Assembly (NCBI RefSeq): GCF_003545765.1
Contig: NZ_QXIO01000008.1
Coordinates: 102,111-166,110 of the forward strand
From: Colwellia sp. RSH04
Lineage (GTDB): Bacteria; Pseudomonadota; Gammaproteobacteria; Enterobacterales; Alteromonadaceae
Reading direction: 5' to 3'
Length of the DNA: 64,000 bases
Shown here: positions 1 through 8,007 of the stretch, piece after piece
Layout of the letters: each line of letters starts with the position of its first letter
Position numbering within the stretch: the stretch's first letter is position 1
Position numbers and translations under genes: made by a program
Notes under the pieces: generated by a model
Database searches by the model: none
What the model was told of the DNA's origin: nothing
Seen by the model: only the letters and a program-made list of their open reading frames with translations

Positions 1-572
1 GTTCCTGAGTTATTAGTGCCTGTTGCATTATTCGCATTTAGATCTGGGTTTGATTGTTGGTAGCCTGAATCAATAATACAAACAGTCATGTTTGAAGCAT
101 CATTATCAGTCAATAAATTAGATTGAGTGTTATTAATACCCCATGGTTCGTTTTGTGAGAATAGGAAACGTTGATAATCAGGCTCAATTGATTCAACAGA
201 AGGGTGCTTAAGCATCTTTTCTATCAGTTTATTAATATCCTTAACATGTGTTAATTTTCCCATTGAAATGACATGGCTACCACGCTTCAAAATCTTAACG
301 TGCGATAAGTCTAAACCAACTTTTTTTGCTAAGCCTGGTGGTACAAATGGACCATGCTTTTTGTCTTTAAAAGTAATAATTAATCTATCAGTATAATCAT
401 TGCGATTTAATTTTTGCTGTTCACGCCAGTTTGCAAAACTAGTTTGTGTTGCACTGTTATGAGTAACAGCTTTTTCAGCTTTTTCTAGTTTTGCTGACAT
501 AGCATTGGAATTTGCTGAAGCAATTACAGCTAATGCCAATGTGCTGAGTACATATTTATTATGGGTCTTCAT
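1..572 (-). CDS. Subtilisin-like serine protease (S8), 3' part beyond window edge
   Basis: The gene enters from the left edge and only its N-terminal 190 or so residues are present. The ATG is at 572-570 (MKTHNKYVLSTLALAVIA), followed by a signal peptide ending near SNA. Next comes an inhibitor I9-like prodomain (DRLIITFKDKK ... HPSVESIEPDYQ) and then the catalytic Asp region VCIIDSGYQQSNPDL, where D is the subtilase nucleophile-relay aspartate. The His and Ser of the triad lie outside the window. By family the product is a secreted endoprotease matured by loss of the prodomain. It is divergently oriented to the subtilase at 958 and has the same prodomain plan, so the two may be paralogues. 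Confidence 0.88.
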   Translation of the reverse strand, partial: MKTHNKYVLSTLALAVIASANSNAMSAKLEKAEKAVTHNSATQTSFANWREQQKLNRNDYTDRLIITFKDKKHGPFVPPGLAKKVGLDLSHVKILKRGSHVISMGKLTHVKDINKLIEKMLKHPSVESIEPDYQRFLFSQNEPWGINNTQSNLLTDNDASNMTVCIIDSGYQQSNPDLNANNATGTNNSG

Positions 573-957
573 TTAATGGTGTCTCCATTATGTTTTTGAA
601 TATTGATAGCTTTTAACTACTCTTGTTTTTTTACCCTTAGTTGAATCAACATCAACCTTATTCATCATGTAATTAATATTGTAATGTCACTAGCAATAAT
701 CAGACGTTTCTTAGTGACTTTACGACTAAGAAAGAAAAGAAATTAAGTTTTTATTTTCTTTATGTTATTGATTGTTAGGCTTTAATTTTCTTGCTGTCGT
801 TTTTGTATGAAAACTTGTCGTGTTTTTGCTAGGTGACCTGTTTGTATTCTGTAGTATCGATAGCACTTGCAGATAGGAAGCGATTAATAAAAAAATGGAA
901 TTCTATAATCTTGTCAAAAGATAATTATAATAAACATGCCCTAGGGTGGAGAGATAT
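573..957. other. Divergent intergenic region between two subtilase genes
   Basis: This AT-rich stretch of 385 bases separates the start codons of two divergent secreted proteases and must hold both promoters. I see no convincing consensus promoter pair, ORF, RNA gene or repeat in it. A ribosome binding site (AGGGTGGAG, 943-951) precedes the rightward gene. The only symmetric element noticed is an imperfect TTAGT/ACTAA arm pair near 713-732. Confidence 0.5.
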
Positions 958-2790
958 ATGAAAATTTCAAAGTTTGCTAGTTCGTTAGTTGCCGTAGCAG
1001 TATCAACAGTTTTTACAGCACAAGCTGCCGATGATAGATACATTATTCAAGTTGATAATAGTAAGAAAGGTGTTGTGAAAGCCCTTGCTAAAAAATTAGG
1101 TGGCGACTTAAAGGTTGACGGTAATGGGTTTATCGCAGCTTCATTTAACGGAAAAAGTTTAGATGACGTAAAGGGCATTTTGAATAATCCTCATATTAAG
1201 GTAATTGAAGAAGATCAACGTCGTATGCCATCTGCAGCATATAGTGATGATGCAGGAAACCCAATGACTTCACAGCTAACTCCTTACGCTGTTTACCAAT
1301 CACAAGCAAACCAAGTTAACTTTAATGCTTCTGCTGGCATGAAAGTATGTGTTATAGATTCAGGTTTAGATCGTTCAAATCCTGATTTTGAGTGGAATAA
1401 TATTTCAGGTGATAACGACTCAGGCACTGGCAATTGGGATGAGCATGGTGGTCCTCACGGCACACACGTAGCTGGTACCATCGGTGCTGCAGATAATAAT
1501 GTCGGCGTTGTAGGTATGGCTCCTGGCGTTGATATGCATATTGTAAAAGTATTTAATGCTGATGGTTGGGGTTACTCTTCAGATTTAGCTCATGCTGCTG
1601 ATAAATGTAGTGCAGCAGGCGCAAACATTATTAGCATGAGCCTTGGTGGTGGAGGAGCAAACAGCACTGAAGAAAATGCATTTGACGCTTTCACAAATAA
1701 TGGTGGATTAGTATTAGCAGCAGCTGGTAACGATGGTAATAATGTGCGTTCATTTCCAGCAGGTTACTCATCAGTAATGATGATTGGCGCTAATGATGCA
1801 GACAATAATATTGCTGATTTCTCACAATACCCTAGTTGTACAACAACTTCGGGCAAAGGTAGAAGACAAACTACAACTACAGATGAAACAATTTGTGTTG
1901 AAGTAACAGCTGGCGGCGTAGATACGTTATCAACTTACCCAGCAGGTATGGCAACAAGTGCGTCTATGTCTGCTGATGGTCAAGCTTTTGCTTCTTCGTC
2001 AATGGAAAACTCTGGCAGTGTATCGGGTAATACTTACTTTATGGGCACAGCTGAAGCTACTGACTCTGGTGCAAATGGTAATATATGTCTAATTGACCGC
2101 GGAAACATTTCATTCCACGATAAAGTTCAAAATTGTGAAAACTCTGGTGGTATTGGCGCAGTTATTATTAATAATGAAGCGGGTATGTTATACGCTACAT
2201 TAGGCGATACTAACACAACGTCTATTCCAGCAGTAGGAGCCGCATTTGAAGACCGCACTGCATTACTTTCAGCTTCAACTGCAAATATTACTATTGGTAC
2301 AAGTGATTATGGCTTTATGAGCGGTACATCAATGGCAACACCAGCTGTTTCTGGTATTGCAGCTCTAGTCTGGTCAAATCATAATGGTTGTACAGGGACT
2401 GAAATTCGTGAGGCGCTCAAAGCAACTGCACAAGATTCAGGTGCAGCAGGACATGATGTGTATTTTGGTAGTGGTATTGTTAAAGCAAAAGCAGCTAGTG
2501 ATTACTTAACGGCAAATGGTTGTGGCGGTGGCGTTACGCCTCCTCCGACTGGTGGTGATATCACGTTAAGTATCTCTACATCAACAGCTAAGCGTAAAAC
2601 AAATGTAACTTTATCTTGGGCTGATGCTTCTACAGCTAATGTAGACATTATCCGCAATGGCTCTTTAGTTGCAACAACTGCAAATGATGGTTCATACACT
2701 GAAAGCTTTAGAAAATCAGGTTCTTATACTTATAAAGTATGTGATCAAGGAACAAATAATTGTTCTAATGAACAGTCTGTTTCGTTTTAA
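958..2790 (+). CDS. Secreted subtilisin-like serine protease (S8) with PA insert and C-terminal Ig-like domain
   Basis: A 610-residue secreted endopeptidase. The open frame extends to a GTG at 946, but ATG 958 is preferred because AGGGTGGAG lies just upstream and the protein then begins with a clean signal peptide (MKISKFASSLVAVAV ... AQA). An I9-type prodomain covers about residues 27-95. The triad is visible as D134 (VCVIDSGLD), H167 (GPHGTHVAGT) and S458 (MSGTSMATPAVSG). A protease-associated (PA) domain is inserted between His and Ser (NICLIDRGNISFHDKV, about 370-430). The last 85 residues follow a Pro-rich linker and form an Ig/fibronectin-like beta domain (VTLSWADAS ... YTYKVCD) of the kind found at the C-termini of marine secreted proteases. 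It probably acts outside the cell on protein or peptide substrates. A strong terminator follows. Confidence 0.93.
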   Translation: MKISKFASSLVAVAVSTVFTAQAADDRYIIQVDNSKKGVVKALAKKLGGDLKVDGNGFIAASFNGKSLDDVKGILNNPHIKVIEEDQRRMPSAAYSDDAGNPMTSQLTPYAVYQSQANQVNFNASAGMKVCVIDSGLDRSNPDFEWNNISGDNDSGTGNWDEHGGPHGTHVAGTIGAADNNVGVVGMAPGVDMHIVKVFNADGWGYSSDLAHAADKCSAAGANIISMSLGGGGANSTEENAFDAFTNNGGLVLAAAGNDGNNVRSFPAGYSSVMMIGANDADNNIADFSQYPSCTTTSGKGRRQTTTTDETICVEVTAGGVDTLSTYPAGMATSASMSADGQAFASSSMENSGSVSGNTYFMGTAEATDSGANGNICLIDRGNISFHDKVQNCENSGGIGAVIINNEAGMLYATLGDTNTTSIPAVGAAFEDRTALLSASTANITIGTSDYGFMSGTSMATPAVSGIAALVWSNHNGCTGTEIREALKATAQDSGAAGHDVYFGSGIVKAKAASDYLTANGCGGGVTPPPTGGDITLSISTSTAKRKTNVTLSWADASTANVDIIRNGSLVATTANDGSYTESFRKSGSYTYKVCDQGTNNCSNEQSVSF

Positions 2791-2808
2791 GTAAGAAACA
2801 CTGCACTT

Positions 2809-2846
2809 ATCCAGCTTACTTCTCGTAAGCTGGATATTTTTGTTTT
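2809..2846 (+). terminator. Rho-independent terminator of the S8 protease gene
   Basis: An 11-bp perfect stem (2809-2819 with 2825-2835, core CCAGCTTAC/GTAAGCTGG) with a 5-nt loop, followed by a T-rich run. It lies 18 bases after the stop codon. Confidence 0.85.
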
Positions 2847-3035
2847 AGTAACCCCAAATATGCTATTTATTGCAATTATGTTTGCTTTGTTATTGACATG
2901 TGAGGGTGATACTCGGTAAGTTAAAGCTAGTAACTAAAGGTTTACTTTATTTTAACAAGTGAGCATGTACGTTATATAACACGGGTCTTGTAAGTAATAA
3001 GCAGTAGATTAGTGTACTTACCATAGGGGAAAAAT

Positions 3036-4733
3036 ATGTTGTTTGAATCTTATAAAAGATTTGTAAAGCCTTTAATAATATTAACAATTATAAGTTTGGC
3101 AACAGGAAGTTATGTCTTAACAAGGATAAGTCATCAAGAAAGTACAACCCAATCTTATATTCTTAGTGCAAAAGATTTTTCTTTATTAAAAGAAGATGTT
3201 GCTTCATTAGGGCTAACTCCATCCCATGAATTAGCCATTATTAATGCGCTGGCTATAGAATTATCTAAACAACAATTAACTTTACTTCAAGATAAAGTGG
3301 AGCTATTTGTTACGCCTAACTATCAAGTTAAATTAGCTTACGCAAATAATGGTTGGAGAAAAGGTCAACGACGTTGGCAGCCAAAAGCAGCAGTAAATCA
3401 AGTTATCGATGCTACATCAGCCCATCAAGTAAGAAACTTCGGAGATGCGGTAACGATAGGTTTCTTAGATACAGGTTTAGATCAACTTTCAGGCTTATCT
3501 ACTGATTTATATGGTAAAGATAAAGCTTGGGGAACTTATGATGCAATTAATAATACCTTGCATAATTATGACGATGAAGCTAACGGTCATGGAACGCATG
3601 TAGCTAGTATTGCAGGTAATAGTGATTTTGATATTAACGGGAAGCTTTATGGGGTTGCTCCAAATGCTTCTATTGTAGGTATTAAAGCATTTGATTATGA
3701 AGGTAAGGCGACCTATGCAGATGTTATTCGTGGCATTGAATGGGCAATTCAAGTTAAAGACCAAATAAATTTACGTATATTAAATATGTCATTTAGTGGT
3801 CCTGTTAGATCACTTTATTGGCAAGACCCGTTAAACCAAGCAGTGATGAAAGCTTGGCAATCGGGCATTGTTGTAATCGCATCTTCTGGAAATAAAGGGC
3901 CTGAACCCATGACTGTGGGCGTACCAGGGAATGTGCCTTACATTATTACTGTAGGAGCAATGACTGACTTTTATACAGAGTCAAATACTCAAGACGATAA
4001 ACTCGCGAGCTTTAGTTCAGCAGGGCCTACGCCTTCGGGTTTTGTTAAGCCTGATATACTGGCACCCGGCGGTCATATCTCAGGTTTAATGTCATTTGAT
4101 TCTGAAATTGTAACTCAACATCCTGAGTTTCATGATGGTGGACGTTACTTTGAAATGTCAGGCACATCACAAGCTGCTGGTGTAATTTCAGGTGTAGTGG
4201 CATTAATGTTAACAGATAACCCAAACTTGTCACCTGATGATGTGAAATGCAGATTGATGGACAGTGCTCATCACGCTTTAGACAACAATGGAAAACTGGC
4301 ATACAGTGTATTTCAGCAAGGTGCTGGTGTAGTGAATGCAAAAGACGCTATTGAAAGCAGTGCTTTTGGATGTGCAAATCAATCATTAAATATTGCTAAA
4401 GATTTAGCTGGTGAAAATCATTTCTTTGGACCTGCAAATATAGATGAAAATGGTAATTTTTATATTGAAGGTTTGGGTGAGGAGTATGTTTGGCAGCATA
4501 ACCAGAAGTTAATTGATGGTAGTGGTTTAATTTGGAAAAATCATTTTGTTTCGGATGGTTTAATTTGGAAAAACTCTGCAACTACAGATGGTTTGATTTG
4601 GAAAAATAATTTCGAAACAAAAGTTTTAGTTTGGGATGAACAGGCTTTAGTTGATGGTCTTATATGGAAGAATAACCTGCAAGGGAGTGAAGCCGCTACA
4701 ATCGCAGTTAATAACTGGGTTGATCAAGAATAG
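3036..4733 (+). CDS. Subtilisin-like serine protease (S8) with C-terminal GLIWKN repeats
   Basis: A 565-residue subtilase. ATG 3036 follows the ribosome binding site AGGGGAA. The N-terminus has one hydrophobic segment (about residues 12-30: PLIILTIISLATGSYVL), a signal peptide or membrane anchor. A prodomain-like stretch reaches about residue 110. The triad is D145 (GFLDTGLD), H185 (NGHGTHVASIAG) and S378 (MSGTSQAAGVISG), with the oxyanion Asn in ASSGNKGP. The C-terminal tail (residues about 494-546) carries repeats of DGLIWKN, with one variant TKVLVWDE. The family role is secreted or periplasmic proteolysis; what the Trp repeats do is unknown to me. It lies downstream of another subtilase, but each gene has its own terminator, so they are probably separate transcripts. 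Confidence 0.92.
   Translation: MLFESYKRFVKPLIILTIISLATGSYVLTRISHQESTTQSYILSAKDFSLLKEDVASLGLTPSHELAIINALAIELSKQQLTLLQDKVELFVTPNYQVKLAYANNGWRKGQRRWQPKAAVNQVIDATSAHQVRNFGDAVTIGFLDTGLDQLSGLSTDLYGKDKAWGTYDAINNTLHNYDDEANGHGTHVASIAGNSDFDINGKLYGVAPNASIVGIKAFDYEGKATYADVIRGIEWAIQVKDQINLRILNMSFSGPVRSLYWQDPLNQAVMKAWQSGIVVIASSGNKGPEPMTVGVPGNVPYIITVGAMTDFYTESNTQDDKLASFSSAGPTPSGFVKPDILAPGGHISGLMSFDSEIVTQHPEFHDGGRYFEMSGTSQAAGVISGVVALMLTDNPNLSPDDVKCRLMDSAHHALDNNGKLAYSVFQQGAGVVNAKDAIESSAFGCANQSLNIAKDLAGENHFFGPANIDENGNFYIEGLGEEYVWQHNQKLIDGSGLIWKNHFVSDGLIWKNSATTDGLIWKNNFETKVLVWDEQALVDGLIWKNNLQGSEAATIAVNNWVDQE
4515..4673 (+). repeat. Tandem DGLIWKN-coding repeats
   Basis: Within the protease C-terminus the motif GLIWKN occurs four times (following S, D, D and D) plus one degenerate copy (VLVWDE), spaced about 10-13 residues apart. 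The DNA copies are not identical (GGTTTAATTTGG, GGTTTGATTTGG, GGTCTTATATGG). They are therefore old enough to have drifted synonymously while the protein motif was kept. Confidence 0.85.
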
Positions 4734-4751
4734 TTATTATCCTTTCCATAT

Positions 4752-4782
4752 AAAAGCCACTACTTGAAGTAGTGGCTTTTTC
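4752..4782 (+). terminator. Rho-independent terminator
   Basis: Stem GCCACTAC/GTAGTGGC with loop TTGAA, flanked by an A-run and followed by TTTTT, 20 bases after the protease stop. The longest open reading frame of the next gene begins inside this hairpin, which argues for a later start there. Confidence 0.9.
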
Positions 4783-4834
4783 ATTTAATATAGATTTTTA
4801 TTTATATTGTTTCTCAGACGTTGGTACAAGCTTC

Positions 4835-7800
4835 GTGAAAAAACTTATCATACTATTATTACTATTTAATCAGAGTACATTTGCTCAAGAGGTAAAGTTA
4901 TTCAAAAGGTTCAATGTAGATAATCCAATGTCTTACCTTTTTGTTAGAACATTAGCTCAGGATAAAAATGGATTTATGTGGGTAGGGTCACAAGAAGGAT
5001 TACATCGGTTTGATGGTTACCATTATATGAGCTTTCATCATGATACAAACTTATCTAGCTCTTTAAGCTCAAATGTTGTTAGTAGTATTATTATAAATAA
5101 ACGCGATGAACTTTGGGTTGGAACGCGAGGAGGAGGTTTAAACCTTTACCAAGAAAAAAGTCAAGATTTTATACACTTTTCAACGAAAAACAAAAGCTTA
5201 CCATTATCAAATGATAGTGTGAATACACTATATGAAAGCAATGACGGCAACCTTTGGGTTGGTACTGACAATGGTATCAATATTATTTACCCAGAAGAGG
5301 GTAAATGGCGGGTTAAACAAATTCACCAAGAATTAGGAAACCCTAATAGCTTATCGCACAATACTGTGCATGCCATTACTGAAATTGAAGATAATCGAGT
5401 ATTGGTTGGTACAAATGGTGGTGGAATCTCTGTCTTTGATAAAAAAGGAAATTTTTTAACAACACTAACTTACCAATCACAGGAAAAAAATATCGGTAAT
5501 GATCAATTTATTAATGCTCTGCTTTCAGATAAGCAAGGATACGTTTGGATTGGTACTGTTGATAATGGCTTAATAAGGTATCACCCTAAAGATAAAAAAT
5601 TTAAGCATTATAAATTTGATATTAGCGATGAAAAATCCATTATTAGTAATACGATTGAAGATGTCTTTCAAGACTCTACTGGGCAAATATGGATTGCTAC
5701 TGATAAAGGTGCATTAATTTACAATGAACTCAATGATAACTTCTTTCGATATAAGCATTCAGCGACAAATCCTTACAGTTTGAGTAATGACTTTACTTTA
5801 ACGTTTTTTGAGGATAGTAATAATTTGATGTGGATAGGCACTATGACAGGTGTTAATCGATGGGATGCTAATATGACTAAATTTAGACAATATAGTGTCC
5901 AAACACATCCTCAATTACAAAATGACAATATCACCAGTTTTGCTCAAGATAATGAAAGCTCAGTGATCTTTAGTACTTACAGTGGAGGTATTTATCGGTT
6001 GTCATTATCTGATAATAAAGTTACTCGTATAGATTTTGACAATTACTTTTCATCATTACGCATAATGAAGTTATTTTATGATGGAGATTATTTATGGGTG
6101 GGAACCCGCTCTTCTGGCTTATTCAAAATAGACTTACAGAGTAAATTAATAACCGCATATAAGCATATTGAAACCGACAATACATCTATTTCTGCTAATA
6201 GTATTACTGATATTTTAAAAGATAGTGATGAAAATCTTTGGGTATCTACTTTTCATCAAGGACTAAATAGACTTAATTCTGATGATAATTTTACGCGCTT
6301 TGCTCATAACAAAAGTAATATTGAACTCGAGCCAAGTAGCAACCATATTTTACATATGTTAGATGATAAACAGGGTGGGCTTTGGCTTGCGACATATGGT
6401 GGAGGATTAAGTCGATTAGATCTAAAAACCATGAAGTTTACTCATATTCGTCATGATGAATCGAAAACTGGAAGTATTTCTAGTGATTTATCATGGTTTA
6501 TGTACCAGGATAGAGATGAAAACTTTTGGGTTGGCACACAAGCTGCTGGACTAAACATAATGAAGCAACATGATATGGAAAATAATCAATTTTCATTTCA
6601 GTATTTAGATACAAAAGATGGTATGAAAAGTCGAACTGTTTATGGGATATCTCAAGATGATCGTGGCTTCTTATGGTTTAGTACAAATAAAGGAATATCT
6701 CGTTATGATAGTAAAAATTCTCGTTTTAAGCATTTTGGGCTTAGTCATGGGTTAATTGATTTAGATTTCAATCATGGTTCAATTTTTTCTAGTGCTGATA
6801 ACACGATATATTTTGGTGCAGGTAAAAGTTTTGTTAGTGTTAACCCAAACGATATTGAAGGTTCTAGGCAAGCACCAGTTGTTCGTTTAACAAATATACT
6901 AAACTTAAATGAGCCGATTGTTTTTGATGAAAGTTTAAGTGACTTATCCGAAGTTATTTTTAATTATAAGGATCAAGTTCTTTCTTTTGAGTATGTTGGT
7001 TTGAATTATGCCAATCCAGAATCAACGCGATATAAGTATAGATTACTTGGCTTTGATCAACAGTGGGTAAATGCTGATAAATTAAGACGGGCAACATATA
7101 CAAATTTACCTCAAGGAAGTTATCAGTTGCAGATTATTGCAGGCAATAGCGATGATGTTTGGAGTAAACCGTATCAATTGAATGTAATTATGAAGCCTGC
7201 ACCTTGGAATACGTGGTGGGCTTATTTTATTTATGTTTCAATAGTTGCTTTTGCTATTTTAATGTATTCACGCTTTTTAAATCGAAAATTGCTGTTAGAG
7301 CAACAACAAAAGCAATTATTAGAGAAACAAGTAGAAGAAAAAACAGAAAAGTATACGCAAAAAAATTCTGAACTAGAGCATGTTAATAAGCAGTTAGAAA
7401 AAGCAGCAACTATCGATAAAGTCACTGGCGTAAAAAGCCGTCGCTATCTGGATATTTACATAGAGCAAGCTAGCCAGTTAATGAATAATATTCATCAAAA
7501 TTTGTTACCTGTTCAGCGTAATATATTGCCTAGGCTTTATATCCTAATGATAAGAATCGATGATCTAGATAATGTAACTAATAGCCAACTCGTTAACTTA
7601 ACTGATTTACTGCTTTATAGCCGTAATTCTGATGATTTAGTTATACGCTGGTCAACTGATACTTTTGCTATTATTGGTTATGAAAAAGAAAATAATGCCG
7701 CAGAATTATCTATACGCTTAACGAAGCGACTTGAGGATATTTTGGGGCCTCAAACAACGGTAAGTATGGCGTATTCTTTTTATCCTTTTAACCGTGAGCA

Positions 7801-7990
7801 GCCTGTTGATGTATCGTGGGATCAAGTCAACGTAATTATTGAGTTAGGGTTAAATTTAGTTAAAGATGAGTCAAACTTGTCTTGGTTAGGTTTATGTGAG
7901 CCTAAAGAGCAGCCATTTAATTACATGAATGTGTTGAAAGTTAATAAGCTTGTCGTGTTAAAGCAGCAAGTCGTAATTAAACAGGGATAA
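4835..7990 (+). CDS. Two-component-regulator propeller / Y_Y_Y sensor protein with degenerate GGDEF domain
   Basis: About 1051 residues. The frame opens at 4772 inside a terminator; GTG 4835 is chosen because it starts a signal peptide (KKLIILLLLFNQSTFAQ), although its ribosome binding site is weak. The periplasmic part is a Reg_prop beta-propeller pair with many D-x-x-G-x-x-W-x-G-T blades (about residues 25-700), then a Y_Y_Y domain (YKYRLLGFDQQWV, about 720-785). One membrane helix at about 794-815 is followed by a coiled coil rich in Gln/Glu/Lys and a GGDEF-fold C-terminus starting TIDKVTGVKSRRYL. The signature is RWSTDTF (about 937-943) in place of R-[FWG]-GG[DE]EF, so diguanylate cyclase activity is unlikely. 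The architecture is known from marine gammaproteobacteria as a polymer or nutrient sensor; the ligand is not evident. Convergent with the hybrid kinase, 17 bases apart. Confidence 0.88.
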   Translation: MKKLIILLLLFNQSTFAQEVKLFKRFNVDNPMSYLFVRTLAQDKNGFMWVGSQEGLHRFDGYHYMSFHHDTNLSSSLSSNVVSSIIINKRDELWVGTRGGGLNLYQEKSQDFIHFSTKNKSLPLSNDSVNTLYESNDGNLWVGTDNGINIIYPEEGKWRVKQIHQELGNPNSLSHNTVHAITEIEDNRVLVGTNGGGISVFDKKGNFLTTLTYQSQEKNIGNDQFINALLSDKQGYVWIGTVDNGLIRYHPKDKKFKHYKFDISDEKSIISNTIEDVFQDSTGQIWIATDKGALIYNELNDNFFRYKHSATNPYSLSNDFTLTFFEDSNNLMWIGTMTGVNRWDANMTKFRQYSVQTHPQLQNDNITSFAQDNESSVIFSTYSGGIYRLSLSDNKVTRIDFDNYFSSLRIMKLFYDGDYLWVGTRSSGLFKIDLQSKLITAYKHIETDNTSISANSITDILKDSDENLWVSTFHQGLNRLNSDDNFTRFAHNKSNIELEPSSNHILHMLDDKQGGLWLATYGGGLSRLDLKTMKFTHIRHDESKTGSISSDLSWFMYQDRDENFWVGTQAAGLNIMKQHDMENNQFSFQYLDTKDGMKSRTVYGISQDDRGFLWFSTNKGISRYDSKNSRFKHFGLSHGLIDLDFNHGSIFSSADNTIYFGAGKSFVSVNPNDIEGSRQAPVVRLTNILNLNEPIVFDESLSDLSEVIFNYKDQVLSFEYVGLNYANPESTRYKYRLLGFDQQWVNADKLRRATYTNLPQGSYQLQIIAGNSDDVWSKPYQLNVIMKPAPWNTWWAYFIYVSIVAFAILMYSRFLNRKLLLEQQQKQLLEKQVEEKTEKYTQKNSELEHVNKQLEKAATIDKVTGVKSRRYLDIYIEQASQLMNNIHQNLLPVQRNILPRLYILMIRIDDLDNVTNSQLVNLTDLLLYSRNSDDLVIRWSTDTFAIIGYEKENNAAELSIRLTKRLEDILGPQTTVSMAYSFYPFNREQPVDVSWDQVNVIIELGLNLVKDESNLSWLGLCEPKEQPFNYMNVLKVNKLVVLKQQVVIKQG

Positions 7991-8007
7991 TATAACAAAA
8001 ATAGTAA

